NCBI GenBank assembly: GCA_026874595.1
Contig: CM049308.1
Coordinates: forward strand, 79,282,124 to 79,346,123
DNA from: Sipunculus nudus
Lineage: Eukaryota > Annelida > Sipuncula > Golfingiida > Sipunculidae
DNA: 64,000 bases
Direction of reading: 5' to 3'
The notes below the pieces were generated by a model, which ran no database searches, was not told where the DNA came from, and saw only the letters and a list, made by a program, of their open reading frames with translations. The translations under genes were made by a program, and so were the position numbers. Shown here piece after piece: positions 26,271 to 39,900 of the stretch (position 1 is its first letter; each line of letters opens with the position of its first letter).

Positions 26271-28055
26271 GGAACAGGCATGGACAGCTTGGTCTTCATG
26301 AAAATCCTCAGTTTCACAGACAAAGAGAGTCTGCAGTATACTTCTTCATCGCTTAACCCATGGTCTATTCAGCAAGTCAGCTGGCCTTCTAGAGGTCACA
26401 GAGGGCTGCAGCTGCTACTATTCAGGGATGCGTTGGCTCAGTAACAGTCACTCAGGTGGAAGCAAAGCGTCTTCACCTTCTACCGATCGACCATAAGCGC
26501 TCACATTACTAAATCAACCACTGCTCTTCTCACCTGGTACTAAAGAGGGGTGGGCAGGAACGCCAATCACCAGCATGTAAATGCATACAGCACACAGTCA
26601 CTCTGTGATTGTCAACAGATAACAGTTCACGCCTGTGCACCTGTAATTGTGATTCAGCAAGCTTACTCACAGATGAATACTGCTTCAATAGCAGCAGGAA
26701 ACAGAGGTTATATCACAGATAAACTGGGCTGCTTTTTGTTACTGGTGTAAATGCCCTACAGGTAAATTGCCTGCCTGAAATCTCTGGTCTACCTCTCTCT
26801 ATAAGTGCAGCTCCTGCTGCAAATATCTGTTTAGTGAACAGATGCAACTCATGCAAGCTTAGCTTATAACTGTATTTCCCAATGTAATGTTTTATCTCTC
26901 TACTACATGGCCCACTATAACAATGTAACAGATGCCCTCATCATTATCTCTTAATCTTAATATCCAGACCTGATCTGTCAGTGGTCTCCTAGGTAAGGTA
27001 CTCATGCCCAAGTGATGTCTAAAGCTCTGTATAATATGGCATAACAAGTTCAATCTCCCATTTAAAGTTCCAAGCTTATGTACAGCAAGAAATCTCTTAT
27101 TAATCTTTCCAGAACAGGTATTTCCATTGTCTCTCAGTTGTCATTTGTGTACTGTCAATGGTGAATGAGCCCTTTTTTCACCAGTCAGTGGACAAGTGTA
27201 CCTGAACCACAGCTTCAGTGAGCATCATCACTCCATATGATCTTGGTTAGCTTTGTCTGTGGCCTCTCCAGTTTAGTACTTGTGCACCAATAATAAGTCT
27301 CTTATACACATCCAATACTTTTCACAATCTTCCTGTTGGTAGTAACTTTTCTTTGTATAAACATCAGCTTATGCCCTTCTGATGTTTTCAACAAATTTTA
27401 TATAGCCTTAATCATACTTTGTTCACAAGTGGTAACATAAATGCATGCTGATGTCAGATGGCAAAATAGTGTTATTAAATACATAGTATTAGTCATCACT
27501 GACTTTGCAATTATGAATAATTCAAATTACCACGTACTGCTCTATTATTATAATCATCATGATTTAATGGAAGGACTGGTTGGTTCTTTGCAACACATCA
27601 CTAAGGTTTACACTAAACCACAGAGGGTTTGTTTTCAGGATGTCCTGGTCAGTAGAACCTCTGGTTTGAGTTTGCCCATAACTTATGTATCATAACCATG
27701 ACAGGTTTTTCCTGCCCTCCTTGTAATAGGCCCACTATCCAACTGTTTGTATGTTGCTTTCGGGTGATCCATCCATCTGCTAATTACAGGTAAGACCATT
27801 TACCAGGTGACTGGTTACGGTGACATGAGGCAGATCCATTAATCCAGAAAGCTGAATCAATATGTGAACAGCTATGTGGTACCAATGAGTTACCACAATC
27901 AATACTGTGGTACAGCCATGTGGTACAGAGCTGGTGTATTGAATAAACACCTGGAACTGTAATTTAACTAAACATCAAGTATTATATTGTGAAACTTGAA
28001 GAGTCAAAATAACTATTGCAGTTCTTTAATCCACGAAAACATCATCCTCAAGATC
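26271..28055. other. Intron, nothing recognised
   Basis: A moderately GC-balanced stretch around 26280-26600 lies just upstream (minus sense) of the possible alternative start exon and could be its 5' region. No promoter motif stands out. Confidence 0.4.
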
Positions 28056-28830
28056 CATCAAGAAGACCATCTGCCCATTAAGATCTGACCTTCAACCCAG
28101 TTTTGGATAGTTGTGATACTTGAGAAGGCACTATTGTTACACTCCAATAAGTCTTCCTGACTAATATAATCATTCAATAAGACCACCTGACTATTGTAGT
28201 TGTTCAATATGACCACAACATCATTGAGATCTTTCATTTAAGACTGCCTGACCATTAAGATATTGATCCTTCAATAAAGCACCTGACTCACACTTGTGGC
28301 ATTTCAAGAAAACCATCTGGATCCTTTATTTAGACCACCTGACTATTGTCCTCCTTCAACAAGACCACCTGACTTTTGATTTCCTTCAAAAGACCATCTG
28401 ACTTTTTTTATCCTTCATCAATAAGACCACCTGACTATTGTTATCCTTCACCAATAAGACCACCTGACTATTGTTATCCTTCACCAATAAGACTACTTAA
28501 CTAACAAGACCACTGAGATCTCTCAATGAGACCACCTGACTCTGAAGTGAGATATTTCCAGGAGACCATCTGGCAACTGAGACCCTTCAATGAGAGCACC
28601 TGACCACTGAGATCTTTAAATAAACCCACAGACAACTGAGATCTATAAATAAGCCACTTAACAACTGAAATCCTTTAATGAGGCCCCTTGTGTATTGAAA
28701 TCCTTAAACAAAACTACAAGACTATCAAATGAATTCTCTCACTAAGACCACTTGACTCAATCGAGATTATTCAAAAAGACATGCTGGATCTCATTTGAGA
28801 TTACTTGATAAAACCATCTGAATACTAATT
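28056..28830. repeat. Degenerate minisatellite, ~35-bp unit (AAGACCACCTGACTATTG...)
   Basis: The phrase CAATAAGACCACCTGACTAT plus a TGTTATCCTTCA-like spacer is repeated about twenty times. Two adjacent copies near 28420-28490 are nearly identical, and the rest are strongly diverged. Non-coding. Confidence 0.75.
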
Positions 28831-30627
28831 ACCTTCAACATACAAATTTCTTGTGAATTATTTGGCAACATCAAACATCATTTTATTACCTGTTGACAGC
28901 TCAAGGGTTAGCCTCATTTGAGCATGCTGTTGTGTTATTTAGTACTTACTGAAAACTTGACTAATGCAAACTTTGCAATGGTCATCAATGATCAGTGTCT
29001 TCAGTTAAACTGACCATAATATAGTGAAGATTCTATACCAAACAAACAGGACTTTTACTGACAGTTTCTTCTTACCTTCTAACAATACTTCTATGCTTCA
29101 GATGTTCTCTCTCAACACACTGTTTAAACAGTCCACAGAAAAACAAGTCTCTTTGTCCTCAAGAATTGTGACCAATAAGAATCAACACTGTAATCAGCTA
29201 CAATCAAACATGTATCTATCTCTGTGAATGAGAAATTGGTAGATTTAAGAGAACATGGATCAAATGACACTTTGTTACAACCATTCCTACCAGGGCAGCT
29301 TCATCATGTGAAAAAATATGCATTTGCTCTTGAGGTCATCAATATCCTTCTTGTATCCTGAAAAAGTGATACAGAAACTCCATACGGTCATTCTTATTTT
29401 GTTATAACTTCTTCACCGCACTGGCATCTTCTGTAGCACTTTATGACTTATCCTGAAATACAAATCCATGTTTTTGCCCTATAGAATGAAAAATAGTAAT
29501 GCTGATTCTTAGTGAATCTGTAGCTTGTTTCAATCACAGATATGAAATTTATAGTATCAATTTCCTCTCTTGTTGATACAGGCTTCATATGATGCAGCAT
29601 TTATTCAATGAAAATCTGCTTTCCTGTGCTATATTCAATGGATGTCTTCAGGATTAAATCTACCCTCCCGGTTAGCTTAAATCCACTGTAACACTAAATG
29701 TAGTTATCCTTATGGGTAACAAACTTCATAGCAGTAGATTGCACACAGCACTGGTACGCCACATTAATCCACATTGATTCAAGTGGGCATACTCTGCTTA
29801 TGGTCAATCCCATTGAAGATGTGACCATATGGGACAGCTGCTTTATCCAATAATCTGTAAAAACGCCTTAGAAGGTTTCCTTGAGAGGGTCAAACTGGGC
29901 ATACTGGAAAATATAACACTGATTCCTGCAGTGTCACTAAAGAAAAGGCTGAGATCCTATGGTGTAAGCTGACCCACGTATAACGGAAAATTTACAATAC
30001 TACTGTTTTCTTGGTACACAATGGCAACCTTAGCAGGTGCAAATCATGCAATCTCTGAAGTTTCCATGATCCGTTGTTTGATTTGTCCCCAGGCATTATG
30101 CTACCATCGTCTTTCAGGTGGACAACATAGCCAGCAACAGTTGCCCGAATGCACTGGTAGCACAAAAGCTATTCATGCTCCATTGCAGGTTCATGATATA
30201 CAGAAAGGTGTGCATGACCATAACACAAGCAATATTAAATCATACTCAGTCAACATTATAAAAACAGATCGATGACTGCCAAAGATAATCTACTAGCTTG
30301 TTGCTCAGGTACGCGGCTCTGAGTGCGTGTGTGGTACATGACCTGAATACCTTTACACATACCCAGCCACCTAACAACTTCGTTAAGAACCTCTTTCTTG
30401 GCTACTAATCCGTAAAAACCTGGAGACAACATTTTCCAGTATTACACACAGGCTGTGTATTATATTTACACATAAAACATGAATACATTTTTTTTGTCCA
30501 GTGCTGATGACTCTTTACAATTTATGATTAGGAATGTAGACTTATTGATACACCAGTTGCACAGTGCACAACACAAAGAGCGCTTCCTTGTTCAAATGTC
30601 ACAAATATTTATCAAATCTGTACTTAC
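28831..30627. other. ASPP intron, nothing recognised
   Basis: Short plus-strand frames at 29024-29227 and 30021-30275 have no family resemblance and lie antisense to an intron. Confidence 0.45.
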
Positions 30628-30690
30628 CCCATAATGAGGAGGCACATATCTTGCCCAGTTATGTTCTTTAGGCTGTGGTGCTTTTGCCAT
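30628..30690 (-). CDS. Likely ASPP start exon (21 codons)
   Basis: On the minus strand the ATG at 30690 begins MAKAPQPKEHNWARYVPPHY-G and the frame ends exactly at a consensus donor (GGG|GTAAGT) in phase 0. This matches the phase-0 start of the ASPP exon at 20001-20148. A stop (TAG) lies two codons upstream in the same frame, so the start is fixed at this ATG. The sequence just before it (ATTATTATAG|AGC) can serve as a splice acceptor with a weak pyrimidine tract, or the exon may be an unspliced first exon. The residues are not recognisable from vertebrate ASPP proteins, whose first exons are also short and poorly conserved. The intron to the next exon would be 10.5 kb. Assignment rests on phase, orientation, order and the need for an upstream ATG. 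Confidence 0.6.
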
Positions 30691-33550
30691 GCTCTATAAT
30701 AATCTTATCCCCTACTTGGCTCCAGTAAGGACTCCAGCTAAATCCCACATGACACTATGCCATACGACTTTCTCTTTACTACACAATAAATATGTGTTTC
30801 AATCACCTAACAATTATCTGCTTAGAGAAACTTGAAAAATGAAAGCATATTTTTAGGGCAGAAAATGACAAAAGACCTAATGTAAGGGAGACTTCCAGAA
30901 TGAAAACATTCAAATGATCAGTGTACAGTGCTCTACATAGCTAAAGGACCTTGGCTTATATATTGGACATTGATCAGTTTAATTTGGGGCAACCTGTTTA
31001 CTGGCTAGAATATACATCAACTTCAATCAACACAGTAATGATAGTTTCACCTGCTGTTAAGATTTTTCGACCCATATTGACTTGAGGGTCAAAGGTCAAT
31101 TTTCTGTGGTTAACAGTAAATATACACAGTACTTAACACAGTCTCTGTGCACAGCTTGTATACAGACACATACACATGGAGTTCAAGAGATAGTTATCAT
31201 CAATACTGTACAATGAATGGCATACCACCAGAACAGGGTGCTAATGAAATCATAAATTGCACCATGCTCAGGTGAAAAATGATCATGAGATTTACATGTT
31301 GATCACTTGAGAGTATTACAGAGTGAAGTATATATAATACCTAAACCTTAAAACAAAATATGGAGTATTGGTTATTCATCTGTTACCAGGATATATCTTA
31401 AACTTAACAGGATGGCTGATTGGGCTAAAACAGGAAGCAAATTCTAGATTTCAGAACTTGGTAACAATCACATATGTCTTCACTCTTGAGTACTGGCTAT
31501 AATGATAAAGTTTCTTTGACAGATTATTTTAAAAGTAAAAAATATGCACAGATGGGGTTTCATTTATCAGTAATTATTCATATTGATTATAATTAATTCT
31601 GATTCATTATTTCAGATAGCATGGGATGTTATTTTTTAAAACACAGGTATGACCTTTTAAAAGCTCTTTTGTGTTAGGAAAATGTATTTTTGGAAAACTA
31701 ATATACAATTATTTAGGATTTTACACAAAAGAATGGAAAAAGTTTACAATCAAATGACTTTATGACATTTAATCTGTTTCAAAGTCTGTAAGTATAGATC
31801 AAACACCCTCCCATAGTCTGTTTCTCTGTATTTTCTTATTCTATCATGGCAGAAATGCATCAAATTTTGGTGCAGCTCTCTGTGTATATAACTTAGTGGG
31901 CAAAGCATCATATAACATTTTTTTTACTATTTAGAGAGAAACCTTTGTAAGTTATACCACCTCCACTTAAAATCACATCAGTTCATTCAATCTGCTTTGT
32001 GGTGCAAATTGTTGAATGGCAGTGACACCTGTAGGCACCCCTGTGAACTACATCAGCCCAGTACCCCTATCTTGTCCAGAATAGTGATTCCAATTTTCAT
32101 TATATAATAAAATCCACTCTCAGCCATTTCCTCATTAACCAAATTTATAGGTATATCATGTTGTAAAGATCAGCAAAAGTTGTGTTTCACCACTGGTATC
32201 TAATGTACCTCTACTAATTTAATAAATATTATCATTAAAACTATAACAGTATGCCTGCCACTATCTGTCATTTGGGATGATTTTGCTTTTCTCTGCACAT
32301 ATTTTGGCCAGGGAGATCAAATGTTAAGAGACTAACAATCCAGTTCTGGGTGATGTGATGGGTGACAGTTAATATATCAGCACCTAAACTTACACCAAGT
32401 AAGGGTATGTAAAATGACCCTTAGAGGGCGGTTTAAGGCGCCTTGAACAAATCAAGCGTGATAACCCGCTGCATTAGAGTGCCCTGTTGGAGTTTAAAGG
32501 CTTAATACTATGCAGAAAGGACAATAACAGAAATAAACCCCAGTGCACAGAATTGTGGATAATATTACACTGTATTCACCTGATGTTGGATAATATCTAA
32601 AAGATATACACATATAGAGATATAGAGAACCATACAATTTTTGTATTAAATATTTACATTGATCATTTTATAATATATTTGGCAGAAGCCTGTTGTTTAT
32701 GCAGAAAATAAGACAAAATCATCTGTACTACTGTAGTGACCAATGGCTCTGGTATGGTTTGGTCCTGACACAACACTAAATTTCAATCAAAAGCAGTTAA
32801 ACCACGAGTACTAACTTGCCATTTGACAATTTTCCCTGTAATTTAATTTGAAAGATTACAACTAATTACACATAATCAATTTAAAAAGGAAAGAAAGATC
32901 ATTGCACTTTGAATCATTAGTCTCCATAAAAAGTGTTCAGTGGTACGGTTGCTAATATTTCATTTTTTTTTCACAGCATTTATTGTTCACAGCCAAATAA
33001 CAAACCTTTTGTATCATCTAATATTTAAACAAACCCTCTTACACACTGATTAAGAAAACTCAAGAAAAATTACTTGTATCAGTATACAATCAAGTTGGAT
33101 CAATTTCCTTTAATGGGCAATTAAACTTTGATCACATACTTTCGCCATGCTTTGGTGCCAGACATATTAAGTACCCTCCATTGATATGTAATTGGTTAAG
33201 GCTGTTATTAATTATGTTCCTGCACTAATTACACTGGGAAGTCTGTTTTTAATTAGGATATGTAGTCCTGTCCTCATGACTATTTAATCAATACTTGAGA
33301 TGTTTTAATAACACTGCCAGGGCTTCAGTTAGACATGACTCACAAAATCATAATCGATCTAAAAGCTGTATTGCTATTCTTTTAATTGAAATTTGCAAGC
33401 AGATGGTTTCATTTAAGGAATGGGCTTGAATATCAAATGACCATGCCTGTTTCATTTTCACTTTATATATAAAGAAAGTGATAATTGCACACATTGGGAA
33501 ATAAAAGACATGTGTACATTGCCTGGTGCTACTGCACCTGAGAACAGGTC
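30691..33550. other. Non-coding DNA upstream of the ASPP start exon
   Basis: AT-rich. A small GC-richer piece at 32410-32490 contains the palindrome AAGGCGCCTT. No exon or element recognised. Confidence 0.4.
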
Positions 33551-34165
33551 ACCATATGACAAAGAAATGCATCTTTCTTTTGGAATATTTCTCCAACCTT
33601 TGTCACCATATGACAAAGAAATGCATCTTTCTATTGCAATTTTTCTCTAACCTTTGTCACCATATGACAAAGAAATGCATCTTTCTATTGCATTTTTCTC
33701 TAACCTTTGTCCCCCTTATGACAAAGAAATGCATCTTTCTATTGCATTTTTTCCCTAACCTTTGTCACACGATGACAAAGAAATGCATCTTTCTTTTGCC
33801 TTTAATCTCTAACCTTTGCCCCCCCTATGACAATGAAATACATCTTTCTATTGCATTTTTTCTCCAACCTTTATCACCTTATGACAAAGAAACACATCTT
33901 TCTCTTGCAATCGTTATCCAACCTTTGTCAACATATGACAAAGAAATGCATCTTTCTATTGCTATTTTTCTCCAGCCTTTGTCACCATATTTCAAAGAAA
34001 TGCATCTTTCTATTTTTTTTATAAACTTTGTCCCCCTATGACAAAGAAATGCATCTTTCTATTGCATTTTTCCCTAACCTTTGTCACACTTTGACAAAAG
34101 AAATGCATCTTTCTATTGCCTTTTTTTTCTCTAACCTTTTTCACCATATGACAAAGAAATGTATA
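33551..34165. repeat. Minisatellite, 54-bp unit, ~11 copies
   Basis: The unit ACCATATGACAAAGAAATGC, ATCTTTCTATTGCATTTTTC and TCTAACCTTTGTC repeats every 53-56 bp (starts near 33551, 33605, 33659 and so on). Because 54 is a multiple of three and the unit lacks stops in one frame, a 171-codon open frame (33526-34041, plus) arises with an 18-residue periodicity (MTKKCIFLL...). The frame slips at 53/55-bp units and dissolves at the end. This is a by-product of the repeat and not evidence of a protein. Confidence 0.85.
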
Positions 34166-34336
34166 TATGCTATACAAGGTGTATAAATATTCCAAATGTC
34201 CTAGTGCCTAAGTATGAACATGCATATATCAAAGTAAGCACCTTGAAAATAACAAATTTTTGGGTGAAACATACAGTAAGAATCAAATGTTTTCAAATGT
34301 AAAAAAGTACAAATACAAATACATTTCTTGAAAAAA

Positions 34337-36925
34337 AACAAGGGACCCATGGGTCACGGCGCTCAGCTGATCTTGATTGGACTATAAATGTTTCTCCACT
34401 GTGATACTATATCGAGTCGATAAAGCTTATGAATATCATGTACATGTTGGGCAATTATAAAGGAATGTAATGTTATATGTGAGTAAATGATAAATGAAAT
34501 TACCTGACTGATGGATTAATAGAGTCAAATAAAGTGGTATATTTTTTATTTATTTAGGAGGGGTTGAAAATTGTGATACATTTGAGCAAATATGAATGCA
34601 ATGACAGCAGTAATAAGCAGTAGTAGAATGATGATAAGGCTATTTGTTGAAGGATCTAAAGTGTATGGTAGTCTGCAAGCGTTCAATTTGACAGATATGA
34701 TGTTATGATTAACTATGCTGATGAAGTGATTTATGAATATGTGACTGTATGACACAATATCTCTTTAGTCTTGACAAGGTACATTATTTTGATGCCCACT
34801 ATGTCTAAATATTACACAATATTGACATAATTTCTGGCATGTACATAGGTACCTATGGACGAATAGTTATACAAAAAATTAAAGTATGAATATATCTGAT
34901 TCATCTTGTTCTTGCTTACTCAGGCTGACTTTGGGATGGGGTCCGGAGAAGGGAAAAGTGAGTGCAGCACAAGGGGGATGTAGAAATATTCTATTGTAAT
35001 GTTTTTCATTTATATAAGAATATGAAAAGCTAAGAGGAATGGGGCCCTCCCACTTGGTTATAGTAAAGTTCTAAATATATGATTGCAAACTAACAGACAT
35101 GGGGTAATAGTAATAAGGGTGTCCTCCAGCTGAGACGAAGTCCGTTGAGACGAACCCGAAAATCGACGACCCATTGAGACGACAGGAGCTTCAGGCGAAT
35201 GGCTTTATATAGGGAAACCCCCAACCAAGTGGTGTCCCGGTACTGGCGCTAACTAATCCGAGTCGTCCAAACGGAACAACTTTCAAACTTGGTTTACATT
35301 TAAAAATATATATATATTTGTTTAATTTTTCTAAAAAATAAATCCACTTGTTTGATTTTAACTTTTGTTGGCACAATTCGGCATATAAATCAACATAGAA
35401 AGCCCTAGAATGACGCCTGTCCAGTATGTTAAAACAGATTACTCATTCCAATATTTTTAGTAATTTATCTGTGTGCGTTTTTCAATGAAAAGGCATTAGA
35501 ATACCAAATGGGCTTGTCAGATGAAAATCACATTAGCAGGAAAAAATAAAATCATGGTAAACAAGTTTAACAACGCAATTTTTGGCCGTTTAGGACATTT
35601 CCTCGACATAGGAGCTATCTGCGGTATTCCGTATTCCACGTGTTTCCCCGTGTATATTAAGCGAAAAAATGTAAAATTGTGATTATAATATTTTTCTTAT
35701 TTATTTTGACATATTGTTGTGTTTGGGTGAAACTATAATTTGGGTAAACACTGAATAAAGTTATATTCCTGAAAAAAAAGTCTCTAGGTTCAGCAATTCT
35801 CATGTTAGGTGAGTAAATATATTTCCTGATTTTTTTAAAAATTGCATTATGTTTTGGCCCATAACTTCAAAATAATACCCAATACTGACCTAATTTTTGG
35901 TATGTTCATAGAAAATGTATAAAAGAATGTGAATACTAAATACGATCAAAAACAGATCAGTGGTTTTGATATTAGGCAGCCTTGAAGTGTAACAATGGCT
36001 TTTTTTTATGGAAAACGGAGTTTTTTTTCCTTAATATCTCGAAGGAACAAAGTCCTAATGACCCAATTTTCGGTATGGTAGGAGATTTTGGGGACATCTA
36101 AAATTATGTCAACAGCCTGGGGAGCATAGAGATGTGCACTGAATGACCTACAGTCATCAAAGTGGACTGCTTGACAATGTAAGGGAATACAACAAGAGCC
36201 TAAAAAAAATTCAATAACTAGCCTAATTTGCAGCTTTTATTTTCAAATTTCAGATTTTAACAGATTAAATCCTTATGTATACATGGTGTGAAAATTAAAT
36301 CCACAGTACTTACAGGAAAAAAACGTGCCATGGCCAAAGTTGGGCAAAATTGAAGGTACAAATTTTATATTTTTGCCAATATTTAAAAACATTTAACAAA
36401 TTTTGATCTAATTTTTGGTATACAATTAAATTTTGATTAATTAAAGTTGTATTACTGGAAAAAAGTCCCTACCTTTAACACTTTTGGTCTTAAGTGATCT
36501 TCCTGATTTTTTTACAAAGTCCATTATGCTTGGGCCCATAACTTTTTTAAATTATATAATACTGACTTAATATCTGGCATGTACATAGGAACTATATAGA
36601 GGAATATTTATGGTAAATATGAAGAAAACCAGATGAGTAGTTTTGATATAAGGCAGTCCTGAAGTGTGAAAATAGATTTCTAATAAAAATTTGAGGTTTT
36701 TCCTTAATATCTCAAAGGAACGAAGTCCTATTGACCCAATTTTTAGCATGGTAGGAGATTATGGGGACATCTAACTGAATGCCGAAATTCAGATTCGTAG
36801 GTCCAACAGTGTCGAAATGTGCCAGTCTTACGGACGGACATCCAGACGGACAGACGGACGGACGGACAGACGACGGACAATGGACCATGACTATAGCCCA
36901 GATGACTTATAGTCAGCTGAGCTAA
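34337..36925 (+). mobile_element. Large Helentron/pearl-like repeat, copy 2
   Basis: The same element as at 13897-17023 in the same orientation: start AACAAGGGACCCATGGGTC, left module to 35092, right module 35742-36925, microsatellite GACGGACGGACGG-type at about 36833-36880, terminal hairpin 36896-36922 with one changed pair, then TAATT. Large blocks differ from copy 1 by only scattered substitutions and short indels, so the two are relatively recent copies or share a recent source. The 1.2 kb between the modules in copy 1 is replaced here by an unrelated 650-bp segment (35093-35741). Confidence 0.72.
35093..35741. other. Unrelated segment inside repeat copy 2
   Basis: Homology to copy 1 stops after GATTGCAAACTAA and resumes at GTAAACACTGAATAAAG. 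The intervening DNA starts with tandem TGAGACGAA/TTGAGACGA phrases (35131-35182) and is more CpG-rich than its surroundings up to about 35280. It may be a separate insertion or an alternative internal module of the family. No coding frame was recognised. Confidence 0.5.
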
Positions 36926-39900
36926 TTAACAAAGCCTGTAAACTGTGAAGTAGCATCAATTATTATACATCCACCTGAAGTCACCAATAATAAATTGAGG
37001 GAGCCTTACACTGAAATAAATGTTAAACATGGACAATAAAAGTGATTTTATCAAATAAATTCCCCAACTGGGGAGTGTAAGGGGAGGGGTAACTAGGTAT
37101 CTCAATAAGAACTCACAGCATTCCCACTGAGTAGGAGTAATTAACAGATTATATGATGGTTCACACTGTCATTACCAGCAGGTTTTTACATACACAATCT
37201 ATTTTTAAACAATATGGGTGATAAAACAATTGGAGAGTTGTTGATCTGACTTGCAATGGCACTGGTAGGTCTATTCTTAGATACAGTCTTGCTAAAATTA
37301 GATTTTAAGGTCTCAAATGTATGCCGTGACCATTTATCTAACAGGGTGCACTGTCTGAGTGTGCACTGGTTTGATAAACTTTCACCCTAGACTCAAAGCC
37401 CCTTTAGTACATCTATTGTGACCGATTCAATTATACTGTAGAAAAATGATCATTCATGGGGGGGGGGGGGAGGAGGGGAGGAAGTCCTTAATTTTGAGGA
37501 TCACAAATTGCTATTCATTTTTTCTATACATATATTTCAACCCAATAAACATTTGCCATAAAAGTACAGCTTTTAGATATATTGACCTGCCTTCATTAAC
37601 AAATGATAAATAAAGCATGATTGTAATGTGACTTATTTTATCTTCTTACCTTGCTGGAAATGGAAACTTATTACAATTCAATATACATACTTTTGAATCA
37701 ACCAGGTCACAATAAGAGATAAAGAGTATAATCAATATTAAATATAAATTATAATTCAGCTGTATTACAGACTTATAATTTTATCTTATATTTCATGTAT
37801 GGAGGATACTGTATTTTTGTTGCTCTGTTTCAATATGAAATCCATGATATGAATGCCGACTTCTTGTAAAATGCTTCTGAAGACATATAAGTTATGCACA
37901 AAAGTTTAAGCCCACAAAATATTAAATCTGAATCTACCACGCTTTACCTTGTGGTCACAGTACTATGATATCTGCAATACCTCAAAACGTTGCATCTGAT
38001 GAATTTAACAAATCTGTGATCCAATCACCTCTTCCCTTATCGCTTTTCTTCTGCAGCAAGCAGCTGTTCAGGTAAGGTGTAGAAAATCCTGACAGCCCTG
38101 ACATTGTTTTTTAAACCTTGACCCTGGATAAGAGCAGTCTCCTAGCCTCCCGTCAATGACCTGACATTTCAGCCATACAGAATCCAGACCACGATTTACT
38201 ACAAGTTCTGACCATGCACAGGCACTTTTTGTAGTTTTTTAATAATTTCAAAGTAAAAACATAATAAAATACTAAAACCATCCTCATTATAATACTGGCA
38301 TGACTGACTTCCCATAAATGGTATGGGATCACCTTCACTCTTCATCCACAACCATGATACTACTTGGACCCAAAACACTATCTAATTATTTATTTAATTA
38401 CCATGATCCTGGTCTTATTCTCCTCTTTAAATCATCAATCTTGGCACGAAAGAAAGTGTACAAAGTTTGATATTTAAAAAATATTTATATGCAATAATGG
38501 TCCATGCAGATATTGCATAAAATTAGAAAATAAAGTTTGACTAATGTGCAGTAAAAAAGATATTTCGATGTTCTCTGTCCCTTACCCCAGGTATGTTATA
38601 CAAACAAGTCCTTCAACTGATGTAACTTGCTAAGACATTTCTCCATATATCAGGCCACTCACCCTATCAGTCAGACTAATAAGTTGGCTTATTCTTAACA
38701 CTTATTCATCATGTAATACAACAATAGCTAACAAGCATCATAACTTATTATAAGCTTGACAGAATGATGTATTGAGACAGGTTATTTGTTACAGATATGG
38801 CAGATAGGTAAGGGTGACATCTATTCTAAGGGCAACATACATCAACAGGAACATACCCATTTGTGATGAAATGGAGATTTGTTAGCTATATGAGTAATAA
38901 TATATAAATTTCAAACACCACCACAATCCAACTTGTATTAATGTATTTTATGTTAATAACAAGATTTTTATCATTAAAAGGTGGTGACCAACAGAAATGC
39001 CAAATGAACCATAAGTACACCCATGTTTTTTAGCAACTATAAGTGTGATGAATTATAATGGGATATCTACTACCTGAATATACAGAAAATGTACATTAAT
39101 TATTCTTTAATGAGATTACTTAGATAAAAAAAAAAAAAGGAAAAGAAATATCCAATTTCATAAAATTTTTATGAAAATATATATATTTGATCAATCAAAC
39201 ATTACATGGATTAAAATTCACTAAACTACACATAAGCTTTAGTTAAGTTGGTCAAAATGACTTACTAGTACAGCAGAACAGTGTTTGGCTAAATCACACA
39301 CTTACCACTCCTCGATTTTGCTTTCCCTTATATCGAAATCTCAGCATGGTGCCTGTCTTGCTATTTTTCTTGTAAAACCAAAATATTTTCACTTCATTTC
39401 TTCCTCAAGAGTAAACCCTTTGGCTCTTCATCACAAAAATGTCTCCAGACAAATTATAAATTCATCATCTGCAGCTCCATGTACTGAATAAAAATTACTG
39501 CAAATATCGAAATGACTGTTATAAAGTGGCTTTCAGTTAATAGCAAATGAAACCACAGTAATAGGTTTGCATGAAAGCCAAAAACTGCTATGTTTGTGGG
39601 AACAATGCACACTTATTCCCAGCAAGGTGTGCAGCGTATCCGGGGAGCAGTGAATGTGAAACTCTCTTCACTGTAAAGCCAACAGAACATCTGTGTTAAT
39701 CCACTGTATAATACATACAAGACATTAACCACAGCGGGGAGCTCAACTAATTTGCATGTGAGCATAAATGTTAACTAAATGAGGATGGCTGTAGGATGTG
39801 AATGGACATGTCTGCGTGTATCAGTAACCCCACAAGCTCACATGGACCCTAATTTAATATTCATCAGACTGTCCGTCATTGTGATAAGACAGGAGGGACT

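Noticed and set aside
33526-34041. Longest open frame in the window (171 codons, plus strand)
   Set aside because: It is entirely produced by the 54-bp minisatellite; periodicity and slippage follow the DNA unit, with no start-site or splice context.
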